From: Amycolatopsis coloradensis
GTDB lineage: Bacteria; Actinomycetota; Actinomycetes; Mycobacteriales; Pseudonocardiaceae
Direction: 5' to 3'
Assembly (NCBI RefSeq): GCF_001953865.1
Contig: NZ_MQUQ01000018.1
Span: 1 to 64,000 of the forward strand
DNA: 64,000 nt
Part shown: positions 15,729 through 24,890 of the stretch, piece by piece
Numbering within the stretch: the first letter of the stretch is position 1
How the letters are laid out: every line of letters begins with the position of its first letter
The notes under the pieces: model-generated
The model's database searches: none
What the model saw: the letters and a program-made list of their open reading frames with translations, nothing else
Told to the model about the DNA's origin: nothing
Position numbers and translations under genes: made by a program

Positions 15729-17013
15729 ACGGTGTCCGTTACGTCGGTGTGCTGGGGTGCGGCCAGCACACAGGCGATGCTGAGTACGCACATGCCGATC
15801 AGCAGGCCGATCGCCGGCCAGACACTGCCGGTCGCCTGGAACAGCAGGGTCGACACCAACGGTGACAGGCCGCCGAAGAGCGCGCCCGCCAGCTGGTAGG
15901 ACAGCGAGATGCTCGTGTACCGCGCCCGCGGGCGGAACATCTGCGACAGGATGGCCGCGATCGGGCTGTAGGTCGCCGTCATGGCGAGGCGCATCGCCAC
16001 GAACGCCGCGATGATCAGCACCGTGTTCTTGGTCGAGAGCACCAGGAACTGCGGTGCCGCGAGCAGGGCGACGCCGACGAGCCCGATGACGACCACCCGC
16101 ACCCGGCCGAAGCGATCACCGAGCCAGGCCGCGCCGAAGCTGACGGCCAGCTCGACGAAGGCGGCGATGGTGAGCGCGTTGAGCACGAGCGATTCGGAGA
16201 CGCCGACGGCGGGATCGGTCGCGTACGCCGTCGCGAAGGTGGTGACGAGGTAGTAGCCGCCGACCGCGACGGGCAGCACGCAGATGCCCAGCAGGATCGG
16301 CTTCCAGTTCGTCCGGACGGCGTACAGGATCGGAGCGCCGGTTTCTTCGGCGCTCTCCTCGAAGACCGGCGACTCCTCGACCTTCAGGCGCACGATGAGG
16401 CCGACACCGATGAGCAGCACGGAAGCGAAGAAGGGGATTCGCCAGCCCACCGTGCTGAGCCATTCGGTGCCACCGGTGCTCAGGAGACTGAACAGGCCGG
16501 TGGCCAGCAATGCCCCCGCAGGGTTACCGGCCTGCGCGAACGCGCCGTAGAAGGTCTTCTTGTCCGGTGGCGCGTGTTCGACGGCCATGAGCACGGCGCC
16601 GCCCACTCGCCACCCACGGCGAGCCCTTGGACGAACCTGAGCACCACGAGCAGAACGGGTGCCCACGTGCCGATCTGGGCGTACCCGGGCAGGCAGCCGA
16701 CCAGGAACGTCGCCGCGCCCATCATCGTGAGGGTCACCACGAGCGCGGTCTTGCGGCCGACCCGGTCGCCGACGTGCCCGAACACGATGCCGCCGAGCGC
16801 CCGGGCGAAGAACCCGACCGCGTAGGTCGCGAAGGCCGCCGCGACCCCGGTCAGCCTGTCGCCGGTCTCGGGGAAGAACACGGTGCCGAAGACCAGGCTC
16901 GCGGCCGTGGCGTAGATGTAAAAGTCATACCACTCGACGGTGGTGCCGACGAAGGCGGCGAGTCCGGCCCTGCGGGCACGCCGGAGTGACTGGGTGTCGG
17001 TTTGGACGGTCAT
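15725..17013 (-). pseudogene. MHS-family MFS transporter with a single-base frameshift
   Basis: Two minus-strand frames together make a complete metabolite:H+ symporter. The first (17013 to about 16600) has FVGTTVEWYDFYIYATAAS, the GHVGDRVGRK loop and RFVQGLAVGGEWA. The second (about 16605 to 15725) continues with GGAVLMAVEHAP through the remaining helices. Joining needs one extra G in the run encoding GEWGG (plus-strand ccc at 16602-16604). Either the gene is inactivated or there is a sequencing error. The intact product would have about 430 residues and 12 helices. Its start overlaps the amidohydrolase stop (17010-17013), so it probably imports that enzyme's substrate. Confidence 0.8.
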
Positions 17014-18671
17014 CGGGCCACCTCGCCGTCGATCCAGGTCTCCAGCACGCGGATACCGGCGATCCGGCTGGGCTCGCCGGTCAGGGGATTCTCGCTGAGA
17101 AGGACGAAATCGGCGCGTTTGCCGGGGGTGATCGAGCCGAGGTCGCGTTCCCGGCCGAGCACCCTGGCGCCGGCGATCGTATGCGCGGCGACGGCCGACC
17201 GGACGTCGATCAGCAGGTCGTCGCCGCCCAGCCGGTGACCACGCCGGGTCGTCCTGGTCACCGCGGTCTGGATGGCTTCGAGCGGGTTCGGCTCCGCGAC
17301 CGGCGCGTCCGAACTCAGCGTGACCGGCACACCCGCCGCCTGGAATTCGCCGAGGGGGTTGAAGCGTTCGCCCGGCGTGCCGACGGCGTCGGTGACGCCC
17401 TCGCCCCAGTTGTAGTAGTGCTGCGGCTGGTTGACCGGGTGGACGCCGAGCGCGGCCATCCGCCCGATCTGCTCCGGCGACGGCAGCCCGCAGTGCTCGA
17501 TGCGGTGACGGGCGTCGGGACGGGGATCTCGGGCCTGCGCGGCCTCGATGGCGTCGAGCACCATGGCGATCGCGGTGGGGGACTGGGCGTGGGTCGCGGT
17601 CTGGAGACCGGCCGCGTGCGCCTTCGCGATCAGCGCCGCGTAGTCCGCGGGCTCGTGATAAAGCTGCCCGGTCCGGCACGGGTCGCCGACGTAGCCGTCC
17701 GGGAAGTAGGCGGTCCAGCCGCCGAGTGTGCCGTCGGCGTAGAACTTGATGCCGGCGAAGGAAAGCCGGGGAGTGCCGAAGGCGCCGTGCAGGCCCATTT
17801 CCAGGCTCTGGTCGAGCAGATGCGACAGCAGGTACATGTGCACCCGCGTCTTGAGCCGCCCGGATTCGTCGAGCCGCAGATACATGTCGAACTCGCGGCG
17901 CGTGACCTGCGCGTCGCCGATCGCGGTCACGCCCGCGGCGAGGAACTTCTCTTGCGCGGCGGCGAGTTGCCGTTCGTGCTCGTCCGGCTCGTCCTCGAGG
18001 TGGAAGTTCGGCCCGTGGTGGCCGACCTTCACCCCGGAGACGCCGGTGAGGATGTTGCACGCCGCGTCCGAGAGTTCGCCGGTGAGTTCGCCGTGCTCGT
18101 CGCGGAAGAACACGCCGCCGTCGGGATCCGGGGTGTCGCGGGTGACGCCGTTGCGTGCCAGCGTGTAGCTGTTGACCACGCCGCCGTGTCCGCTGGCGTT
18201 CATGAGGTAGACCTCGCGATCGGCGGCGACGGCGTCGAGTTCTTCCTTGCGGGGGTGGAGTTTCTCGGCGAGGTTGCGGTGTTCGTAGCCGTAACCGCGG
18301 ACGGGCCTTCCCGCCGGTGTGCGATCGGCCGCCTCACGCAGCAGGGCGACGATGTCCGGAATGGACGAAGCCCGCAGCGGGCCGCAGTCGACCCAGGTCA
18401 TCATCTGGCCGTACATCAGGGGATGCGCGTGCGGGTCGACGAAGCCGGGCAGGAGGATGCCCGGCAACCGCCGGACCTCCGGCGCCGGATGGCCGAGGCT
18501 CGCCGCCCTGGCGCGGCATTCGTCCACCGAGCCGACCGCGGCGATCTCCTCGCCGAACACGAGGACCGCGGAGGCGCCTTCGGTGGCGTCGTCCACGGTC
18601 ACCAGCTCTTCCGGACGCAGGATCGTCGCGGTCGCGTCGAGGACTGAACGATCGAGGGGCAACAGGCGCAT
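17010..18671 (-). CDS. YtcJ-type metal-dependent amidohydrolase
   Basis: A 553-residue amidohydrolase of the YtcJ/Amidohydro_3 group. It has PGFVDPHAHPLMYG (the HxH metal ligands), a long inserted domain, ATHAQSPTAIAMVLDAIE, RHRIEHCGLP (metal His) and TLSSDAPVAEPNP (the catalytic Asp). The C-terminal beta-sandwich segment LGSITPGKRADFVLLSENPL is typical. It would hydrolyse amides or related C-N bonds in the cytoplasm; the substrate is unknown. The gene overlaps the frameshifted transporter and faces an Lrp-type regulator, forming a likely uptake and hydrolysis unit. Confidence 0.85.
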   Translation of the reverse strand: MRLLPLDRSVLDATATILRPEELVTVDDATEGASAVLVFGEEIAAVGSVDECRARAASLGHPAPEVRRLPGILLPGFVDPHAHPLMYGQMMTWVDCGPLRASSIPDIVALLREAADRTPAGRPVRGYGYEHRNLAEKLHPRKEELDAVAADREVYLMNASGHGGVVNSYTLARNGVTRDTPDPDGGVFFRDEHGELTGELSDAACNILTGVSGVKVGHHGPNFHLEDEPDEHERQLAAAQEKFLAAGVTAIGDAQVTRREFDMYLRLDESGRLKTRVHMYLLSHLLDQSLEMGLHGAFGTPRLSFAGIKFYADGTLGGWTAYFPDGYVGDPCRTGQLYHEPADYAALIAKAHAAGLQTATHAQSPTAIAMVLDAIEAAQARDPRPDARHRIEHCGLPSPEQIGRMAALGVHPVNQPQHYYNWGEGVTDAVGTPGERFNPLGEFQAAGVPVTLSSDAPVAEPNPLEAIQTAVTRTTRRGHRLGGDDLLIDVRSAVAAHTIAGARVLGRERDLGSITPGKRADFVLLSENPLTGEPSRIAGIRVLETWIDGEVAR

Positions 18672-18767
18672 CGCGCGGACTCCTGGGTTTCGGCGGTGAA
18701 GTGGGGCGAAGGTAAGCGAGGAGGGCTACCGGGCGCAATCAGATCACTTGTGCACAGACGGTGTTCA

Positions 18768-18788
18768 CGATCGATATGCCGTCGATCG
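18768..18788. promoter_or_regulatory. Inverted repeat between amidohydrolase and Lrp gene
   Basis: Arms cgatcga and tcgatcg are separated by seven bases (tatgccg) in the shared upstream region. It is a reasonable site for the Lrp-type regulator to control both directions, but the regulator and the site are linked only by position. Confidence 0.4.
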
Positions 18789-18881
18789 AGGACATAGCGC
18801 TTCATCCATGCTGTCCAGTGTGGGTCTAGGCAAGTGATATGTTCCCGCTCGTCGGCGGAAATTCAGCGGAGGAGAACTGCC

Positions 18882-19787
18882 TTGGACGACGCCCTGGTCG
18901 CGGCTCTGCGTGCGGACGGCCGGATGAGCGTGGCCGATCTGGCCAAACGCGTCGGCGCGTCACGGTCGGCCGTCTCGGCCCGGCTGGAGCAGTTGAAGGC
19001 CGACGGCTCGCTCAACGTGGTCGCGGCGGTCCATCCCGAGTTCCTCGGCCTCACCGCGTACGCGCACCTCGCGATCCGCACCTCGGGCCGGTCTCAGGCC
19101 ACGACGGACGCCATCGCGGCACTGCCCGCCGCGGCGTTCGTGTCCGCGGTGAGCGGGGAGTACCAGACCGTCGCCGAGCTACGGCTGCCCGATTCCCCGG
19201 AGCTTTACCGCACCGTGGCGGACATCCGCGGCTTGCCGGAAGTGGAACAGGTCAACACCCTGGTCTACGTGGACGTGGTCAAGGGCCTGTTCATGCCGGG
19301 CCGCCCGCTGCCGCCCTGGTTGCGGCTGGACGACCGTGACCTCGCGATCATGCTGCGGCTGCAGGCCGACGGGCGGGAGAGTTTCGCGCGCACCGCCGAG
19401 CACGTCGGGTTGTCACCGTCGGCCACCCGCACCCGCGTGCGCTACCTCGTGGAACACGACGTCATCCGGATCGCGCCGGTGCTCAGCCGCGCCCGCCCGG
19501 ACGCCGGCCTGGTCTGCGGGATCGGCCTGAACGTGCGGGGCGCCGGGGACGCCGTGACCGCGGCGCTCGCCGCGCGCGACGACACCGAATTTCTGGCCAG
19601 GACCATCGGCCGGTTCGACGTCGTCGCCACCATCGCGGCCCAGTCGGCCCGTGACCTCGACCGGGCGCTCGAGGAGATCAGCGGCAGGCCCGACGTGGTG
19701 ACCGCGGAGACGTGGGTTCATCTTCGGATCGCCAAGGAACGCTACGAGTGGCCTTTGCCGACGGCGGAAGAACTCGCGCGGCGCTGA
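18882..19787 (+). CDS. Lrp/AsnC-family regulator with two tandem modules
   Basis: I place the start at the TTG at 18882 because ggaggag (18868-18874) lies seven bases before it; the frame is open further upstream but lacks a ribosome site. The 301-residue product holds an N-terminal Lrp helix-turn-helix (MSVADLAKRVGASRSAVSARLEQL) and a ligand-sensing ferredoxin-like domain. A second, diverged copy of the same arrangement follows (RTAEHVGLSPSATRTRVRYL onward). It is divergent from the amidohydrolase/transporter genes and probably regulates them in response to their substrate. Confidence 0.85.
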   Translation: MDDALVAALRADGRMSVADLAKRVGASRSAVSARLEQLKADGSLNVVAAVHPEFLGLTAYAHLAIRTSGRSQATTDAIAALPAAAFVSAVSGEYQTVAELRLPDSPELYRTVADIRGLPEVEQVNTLVYVDVVKGLFMPGRPLPPWLRLDDRDLAIMLRLQADGRESFARTAEHVGLSPSATRTRVRYLVEHDVIRIAPVLSRARPDAGLVCGIGLNVRGAGDAVTAALAARDDTEFLARTIGRFDVVATIAAQSARDLDRALEEISGRPDVVTAETWVHLRIAKERYEWPLPTAEELARR

Positions 19788-20097
19788 GGACGGGACAGAG
19801 CCGCCACAGCACCCGGACGAACCGTGCCTTCGCGCCGTCCGGTAGGTCCGCCGAGATCACGGGTTCCGTGACCGTCTTCACCACCGTCCACTGCTGACCG
19901 TCGGAGGAGTACTCGCGGACGCCGTTGCGGACGAAGTCGTCCGGGCTGGTCGGTTTGCCCATCAGGATGTCCACATGGGACACCGGCTGTGCCGTGCCGA
20001 GGTCGACACCGATGGCGTCACCCGCGCGAGGTGCCCAATCGCTCCAGTAGAAGGTCTCGGGATCGCCGTCGACCATCCGGCCGACGACCTCGACGAC
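19780..20097 (-). pseudogene. Remnant of an F5/8 type C (carbohydrate-binding) domain
   Basis: A minus-strand stretch without start or enzyme domain reads MVDGDPETFYWSDWAPRAGD, IGVDLGTAQPVSHVDILMGK and GVREYSSDGQQWTVVKTV, then FVRVLW. This is the discoidin/F5-8C fold seen appended to glycoside hydrolases such as beta-N-acetylglucosaminidases. The upstream side breaks off near 20100, where a different gene fragment begins on the other strand. The rest of the hydrolase has been deleted. Confidence 0.65.
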
Positions 20098-20202
20098 CGT
20101 ATGCGGGACGGCCACCTGACCTGGTCGCGGCGTCACCTGCTGGGGTGTCGGCCACACCTTCGCCAGCGGCGGGGACCGTCGAAGGCGGGTCGGCCGCATG
20201 CC

Positions 20203-20382
20203 CGCCACATCTACGGCTACCGGCTCGAGCCCGCGGAGGGTGGCACCCTCGTGACGTCGTACTACCACTGGTCAGAGGTGGGCGAGGAGTGGAAGGAACG
20301 CGTCACCTTCCCGGTGGTCCCCGAATCCGCGCTCAAGGCGACGCTCGGGATTCTCGAACGGACCGTGCGGCGGCGAGGCTGA
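20203..20382 (+). pseudogene. C-terminal remnant of an SRPBCC-family gene
   Basis: About 60 codons on the plus strand read HIYGYRLEPAEGGTLVTSYY, then WSEVGEEW and a final helix ending ERTVRRRG. This is the last strand and long C-terminal helix of the START-like SRPBCC fold. No matching N-terminal part precedes it; instead an unrelated minus-strand fragment abuts it near 20100-20200. The two remnants meet at a deletion junction. Confidence 0.55.
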
Positions 20383-20416
20383 ATTCCCCTCCCGCGCGGA
20401 CGCGGAACACGACACA

Positions 20417-21046
20417 ATGCCTGCCGTGCGAATCCTTTGCGTGGCGGTCGCCCTCGTCCTGCTCGGTGTCACCGGGTGCCAGTCCGACGTTTCCGGTCAA
20501 CCCGAGCCCGACGGCGACGGGTTCGTGGTCAAGGACGGGTCCCGGCTGCGGTTTCGGCCGGTCTTGACCGAGCTCCCACCGAGTCCGCCGGGCCCGGCGA
20601 CCGGTTCGACGGCGAACCGCCAGAGCGCGGACCCGGCCGAACAACAGGCCATCGCGACGGCGTTGGACTGCTCGAAGGGGCCGGATCCCTTGGACGGCCG
20701 CGACGATCCGGCGCTCCCGTTGATCACCTGCGATCGCGTGCAGGGCACGAAGTACATCCTCGGCCCGGCGTTCCTCACCGGTGCCGATCTCAGTAAGGCG
20801 AAAGCTCAGCTCGATACCCAGTCGGGGGGCACGATCATCGGTCTCAGCTTCACCCCCGCGGGCGCGCGGACGTGGGGCGAGTGGACCGCGGCGAACGTCG
20901 GCAAGCAGGTCGCGATGGTGCTCAAGAGCCGCGTCCTGACCGCGCCGACGATCCAGTCCGCCATCACCGGCGGGGAAACCCAGATCACCGGCAAGTTCAC
21001 CCTGGACGAGGCCCGGCAACTGGCGCGCGACATCGCCGGCGGGTGA
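20417..21046 (+). CDS. Lipoprotein with SecD-type P1 head domain
   Basis: The 209-residue product has a lipoprotein signal peptide with lipobox LGVTGC (Cys21), followed by a disordered Pro-rich linker. The C-terminal half (GPAFLTGADLSKAKAQLD, then SFTPAGARTWGEWTAAN, VGKQVAMVLKSRVLTAP and ITGKFTLDEARQLA) is the first-periplasmic-domain head of SecD. Here it is a free-standing, membrane-anchored protein without the SecD helices. It may bind unfolded exported proteins outside the membrane, but that is inference. The ATG at 20417 or the GTG at 20426 could start it. Confidence 0.75.
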   Translation: MPAVRILCVAVALVLLGVTGCQSDVSGQPEPDGDGFVVKDGSRLRFRPVLTELPPSPPGPATGSTANRQSADPAEQQAIATALDCSKGPDPLDGRDDPALPLITCDRVQGTKYILGPAFLTGADLSKAKAQLDTQSGGTIIGLSFTPAGARTWGEWTAANVGKQVAMVLKSRVLTAPTIQSAITGGETQITGKFTLDEARQLARDIAGG

Positions 21047-21152
21047 CCTGGCCGCGAGACCGCGACCAGAGGACTACTCGCGGCGAGCGAGAGGGTGCCC
21101 GGCTGTCCTGAAGGTGGCCTCCGGGACACGTGGGACAGGCGCCGCGATCGAG

Positions 21153-21181
21153 GGTGTCGCGAAAGCCACTTTCGCGACACC
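21153..21181. repeat. 13-bp-arm palindromic repeat, terminator-like
   Basis: Arms ggtgtcgcgaaag and ctttcgcgacacc are separated by cca, and a partial second copy (gtggctttcgcgacac) lies at about 21195-21210. It follows the lipoprotein gene and could terminate it. The sequence looks like a dispersed intergenic repeat rather than a gene-specific site. Confidence 0.6.
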
Positions 21182-21319
21182 TGACGTCTGGGAAGTGGCT
21201 TTCGCGACACAGCCAGGCGCGGGTGGCTAGGGGTCATGACCACTCACGAAGTCGGCCCTGCACTGGAATATGCTCATCGATCCGGACGTTTGAGCGTTCA
21301 ACTACTTGAGGAGTTGGAC

Positions 21320-22381
21320 ATGGGTTACGAGATCCTGGGCACCCGGCAGGCGCCGTCCTTCGGCCTGGACACCTTCGGCGACGTGGAGAACGGCACGGAC
21401 GGCCAGCCGGTGAGCCAGGCCGAAGCCATCCGCCAGGTCGTGGCCGAGGGCGTGCTCGCCGATCAGGTCGGCGTGGACTACTTCGGTGTCGGCGAACATC
21501 ACCGCGCGGAGATGGCGGTGTCCTCGCCGGACGTGGTCCTGGCCGCGGTCGCGGGCACGACCGAACGGATCCGGCTGGGCACGGCGGTCACGGTGCTCAG
21601 CTCGGACGATCCGGTGCGGGTGTACGAACGGTTCGCCACACTGGACGCCGTTTCCCGGGGCCGCGCCGAGGTCACACTCGGCCGGGGCTCGTTCACCGAG
21701 TCGTTCCCGCTGTTCGGCTACTCGCTGGACGACTACGAAGCGCTGTTCGCCGAGAAACTCGACCTGTTCACGCATCTGCAAGAGGAGAAACCTGTCGAGT
21801 GGACCGGGACCGTCCGTCCCGCGCTGGACGGCGCACAGGCCTTCCCGGTCACCGAATCGGGGAGCCTGCCCGCCTGGGTCGGGGTCGGCGGCACCCCGCA
21901 GTCGGTGGTCCGCGCGGCCGCGTACGGCCTGCCGCTGGTGATGGCGGTGATCGGCGGGTCGCCGGAGCAGTTCACACCGCTGGCCGACCTGTACCGCCGT
22001 GCCTTGAAGGAAGCGGGCCACGCGGAGTTGCCGATCTCCATGCACAGCCCGGGACACGTCGCCGCGACCGACGAACTGGCGGTGGCCCAGCACTTCCCGC
22101 ACCACCAGGCCGCCTTCGCCAAGATCGGCGCCGAACGCGGCTGGGGCCCGATGTCCCGGGCCGACTACGACGCGATGGCCGGGCCGCGCGGCGCGCTGTT
22201 CGTCGGTTCTCCCGAGACCGTCGCCCAGAAGATCGCTTGGGCGGTGAGGGCCCTCGGCCTGTCGCGATTCCAGCTCAAGTACGGGGCGGGCGCGCTCCCG
22301 CACGAGCAGCGGCTGGAATCGATCCGGCTTTACGGCGAGCAGGTCGTCCCGCGGGTGAAGGAACTGCTCGGCACGGTCTAG
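21320..22381 (+). CDS. LLM-class flavin-dependent oxidoreductase
   Basis: The 353-residue product starts at the ATG at 21320, which has gaggag just upstream; the longer open frame lacks this. Typical luciferase-like elements are present: VDYFGVGEHHRAEMAVSSP, IRLGTAVTVLSSDDPVRVYERFATLDAVSRGRAEVTLGRGS and the late GSPETVAQKIAWAVRALGL. It would use reduced flavin to oxidise an unknown compound. The AraC-type regulator 10 bp downstream in the same direction is probably co-transcribed and may control it. Confidence 0.85.
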   Translation: MGYEILGTRQAPSFGLDTFGDVENGTDGQPVSQAEAIRQVVAEGVLADQVGVDYFGVGEHHRAEMAVSSPDVVLAAVAGTTERIRLGTAVTVLSSDDPVRVYERFATLDAVSRGRAEVTLGRGSFTESFPLFGYSLDDYEALFAEKLDLFTHLQEEKPVEWTGTVRPALDGAQAFPVTESGSLPAWVGVGGTPQSVVRAAAYGLPLVMAVIGGSPEQFTPLADLYRRALKEAGHAELPISMHSPGHVAATDELAVAQHFPHHQAAFAKIGAERGWGPMSRADYDAMAGPRGALFVGSPETVAQKIAWAVRALGLSRFQLKYGAGALPHEQRLESIRLYGEQVVPRVKELLGTV

Positions 22382-22391
22382 CCTCGGAACC

Positions 22392-23276
22392 GTGGTGTTC
22401 GACTCCGAGCGATTCGACCTTCAGCCGTATGCCGGTTTCGACATGGCCCGCTACGTCCGGCGGACCTATTGCAGCTGGGAGGATTCCGGGTGGCAGTCCC
22501 TGCTCGTCCAGCGGTTCGAACACGTTCCGGTCGCCGAGGACCTGCGAATGCCGGCCGTCGCGGATCTGCACCTGGTCCTGCCGCTCTCGGGACGGGCGGT
22601 GATGGAGACCCGCGGTGACGGCCGGTGGAACCGTCACCGCTGGGGACGGCTCGAACTCGCCGTCCCCGGCAGGCCGGTGTCGCGTCGCTACCGCGGCGAC
22701 GAAGCGATGCGCAGCCTTCAGGTGCACGTCCCAGGTGTCACGGTGGAGTCGGTCGCCGCGCGGCTCGGTGGTCGCGCGGTGGACCACGAAGCGATGGCGG
22801 CGTCCGTGGCCGGGGGAGACCCGCTGCTGGACGAGCTGGTCCGGGCAGTCGGGAACGCGAGAGAAGAGGACGACCTCTACGCCGAATCCGCGGCCGCCTT
22901 CCTCACCGTGCACCTGCTCACCCGCCACGCGCGGAAACCGGGCCCGCCGAGCGCGGGCCGGGAGGACGAACGTGTCCGCGCGGCCGTGGCGATGATGCGC
23001 GACCGGCTCGCCGATCCGCTCAGCGTCGCCGAGATCGCCGCCGAAGTACATCTGAGCGTTTACCACTTCATCCGGGTCTTCAAGGAGAAGACCGGCGAGA
23101 CACCACACCGTTTCCTCGGCGGGCTCCGGATCGAAGAGGCGCGAAGACTGCTGCGCGGCACCGACCTCCCGATCGCCCGGATCGCGGGTAGATGCGGGTT
23201 CGCCACTCCCGGCGCCTTGTCGGCCGCTTTCCTGAAGCACACCGGATCGCGTCCTTCCGAGTACCGCAATTCCTGA
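22392..23276 (+). CDS. AraC-family transcriptional regulator
   Basis: The 294-residue protein has an N-terminal cupin-like ligand-binding region (about 1-170). It also has a C-terminal pair of AraC helix-turn-helix motifs: DPLSVAEIAAEVHLSVYHFIRVFKEKTGETPHRFL and IARIAGRCGFATPGALSAAFLKHTGSRPSEYR. It follows the flavin oxidoreductase gene closely. The inducer is unknown. Confidence 0.88.
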   Translation: MVFDSERFDLQPYAGFDMARYVRRTYCSWEDSGWQSLLVQRFEHVPVAEDLRMPAVADLHLVLPLSGRAVMETRGDGRWNRHRWGRLELAVPGRPVSRRYRGDEAMRSLQVHVPGVTVESVAARLGGRAVDHEAMAASVAGGDPLLDELVRAVGNAREEDDLYAESAAAFLTVHLLTRHARKPGPPSAGREDERVRAAVAMMRDRLADPLSVAEIAAEVHLSVYHFIRVFKEKTGETPHRFLGGLRIEEARRLLRGTDLPIARIAGRCGFATPGALSAAFLKHTGSRPSEYRNS

Positions 23277-23335
23277 TCGCGGCACCGCAATCCCGCACAT
23301 GGTGACCTCGGCCGCCCGTTCCTAGGGTGAGGCGT

Positions 23336-23800
23336 GTGAGTAGTTCTGGAATGCAGTCGTACGACGTCACCGCCGAATCGACGGCGCCGCCCGCCGCGGT
23401 GTGGGCACTGTTGCTGGATGCCCGCAGCTGGCCGGTCTGGTCGCGGGTGGAATCTTTGGAAACCGGTGCGTCTCAAGGGCTTTCCGCCGACGGACGAGAC
23501 GGTGTCGGGGCGGTCCGAGCCTTCCGAACCGGCAAGACGGTCACCAAGGAGCGGATCACCGCGCTCCACCCCGAACGCCGGTTCGCCTACGAGGGCGTGG
23601 ACGTGCCGGTGATGGTCGACTACCAGGCCGCCGTCGATCTGAGTGAAACACCCGGCGGCGGTACCCGGATCCATTGGCACGGAACGTATCGCGTGGGACG
23701 GGGTAGCGCATGGATCTTCCGGTGGTATCTCCGCCGTTTCATGCGGGACATGGCGACCGGGCTCGCCGACCACGCCGGCGGCCCGGCCCGGCGACCATGA
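23336..23800 (+). CDS. SRPBCC (START-like) family protein
   Basis: From the GTG at 23336 the product is 154 residues with the SRPBCC pattern: YDVTAESTAPPAAVWALLLDARSWPVWSRVE at the start, a beta sheet, and a long C-terminal helix RFMRDMATGLADHA. These proteins bind small hydrophobic ligands; some are cyclases or stress proteins. It stands alone between the AraC gene and a convergent peptidase; no substrate can be inferred. Confidence 0.75.
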   Translation: MSSSGMQSYDVTAESTAPPAAVWALLLDARSWPVWSRVESLETGASQGLSADGRDGVGAVRAFRTGKTVTKERITALHPERRFAYEGVDVPVMVDYQAAVDLSETPGGGTRIHWHGTYRVGRGSAWIFRWYLRRFMRDMATGLADHAGGPARRP

Positions 23801-23806
23801 CGGGGA

Positions 23807-24775
23807 TCAGTGCCCGGCGACGGCCTCCCGGTGGAATCCGGCGATCATCGCTTCGGTGCTCGGCGGGTTGAAGGGCTGCCCGAGTGTGCGCATGAGCGAG
23901 TTCACGCTCGGGCGGTACATCCCGGTCTTGCAGTAGCGGGATCCCTCGAACGCGCCGACCGTGCCGCCGTCGGGGGACGGCTTGCCGAGCCAGGTGTGCC
24001 ACTTGGCGCGACGGTCCCGCATCTGCGTGGCGGTGAGCGCGGACGCGTTGGGCTCCCGGGGTTCGCGGGTGTCGCAAGTGCCGTAGTCGTATTCGTCGGC
24101 CAGTCCGCCGATGGAATGCCCGAGTTCGTGGGCGACGATCTGGCTGGCCTGGATGTTGCCGCCCGAGGAGGTCGCGACGCCGCCGCCCGCGCCGCCGTAC
24201 TTGGTGGTGTTCGCCAGCATGATGACCTGGTCGACGTCCGGCGCGGCCGCGGCGTACTGGTTCGCCTTGGTTTCGTTGACGCACAACAGCCGCTCGATGC
24301 CGCCGCACCAGAAGTACGAGCCGAGCGCGGTGTTGCGCCGCACTCCCTGTGTCGGGTCGTTGGTGACGCCGGACTGGGCGGAGACGACGTCGACCTGCCA
24401 GAGATTGAACTGCTTGCGGTAGCTCTTGTACGGCTCGATGGCGAACAGCGCCGCGATGCTGGACCGGACGTGCTGCGAATACGTGCCCAGCTGCGTGGAG
24501 GTGTAGCCGTCACCGACGAAGACCAGATCGAAGGTGGTCGCGCTGGGGCCGTTGGTTTCGATCGGGGTCACCGCTGCGGCGCTCGCGATCCGCTGCGGCG
24601 CCGCTGTTCGGTCCGAAGCCGGACGGGTGACGTCCACCCGGCTGATGGTTCCTCCTGGTTCGAAAGTTTCCATCGAAGTCGTGAACCGGGGAGCCGGGGC
24701 CGCCGCCGCGGCAGCGGGTACGAAGCCGACGACGAGGGTCGCGGTCAGCGCGAACATGAGACATGCGCGTCGCAT
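23807..24775 (-). CDS. Secreted M64-family metallopeptidase
   Basis: The 322-residue product begins at the ATG at 24775, preceded by aaggag. A signal peptide (MRRACLMFALTATLVVGFVPAAAAA) and a short propeptide come first. The peptidase M64 domain follows, with FDLVFVGDGYTSTQ, SAIAALFAIEPYKSYRKQFN and the zinc motif IVAHELGHSIGGLADEYD, where the two His and the downstream Asp/Glu region bind metal. It would cleave proteins outside the cell. A polypurine/polypyrimidine tract lies directly upstream (24785-24820). The regulator downstream of that tract faces away. Confidence 0.88.
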   Translation of the reverse strand: MRRACLMFALTATLVVGFVPAAAAAAPAPRFTTSMETFEPGGTISRVDVTRPASDRTAAPQRIASAAAVTPIETNGPSATTFDLVFVGDGYTSTQLGTYSQHVRSSIAALFAIEPYKSYRKQFNLWQVDVVSAQSGVTNDPTQGVRRNTALGSYFWCGGIERLLCVNETKANQYAAAAPDVDQVIMLANTTKYGGAGGGVATSSGGNIQASQIVAHELGHSIGGLADEYDYGTCDTREPREPNASALTATQMRDRRAKWHTWLGKPSPDGGTVGAFEGSRYCKTGMYRPSVNSLMRTLGQPFNPPSTEAMIAGFHREAVAGH

Positions 24776-24784
24776 GCGTGCTCC

Positions 24785-24820
24785 TTGCGGGGAGGGGAGA
24801 GGGGAGGGGAAGGGGAGAGG
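24785..24820. repeat. Polypurine tract upstream of the M64 peptidase
   Basis: A nearly pure G/A tract made of ggggaga and gggga units (about 36 bases) lies in the leader between the M64 gene and the divergent LysR gene. It may affect transcription or mRNA structure; no known motif. Confidence 0.45.
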
Positions 24821-24890
24821 CGGAGTACGAAAAACGATCCCGACTTTCGACGGCTTCCGGCACATCCCAAGTGGCCATAAGGTCCGCGTG

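Noticed and set aside
14094..15791. 565-codon minus-strand open frame across the aldehyde dehydrogenase
   Set aside because: Codon-position mirror of the real gene; no start context or domain.
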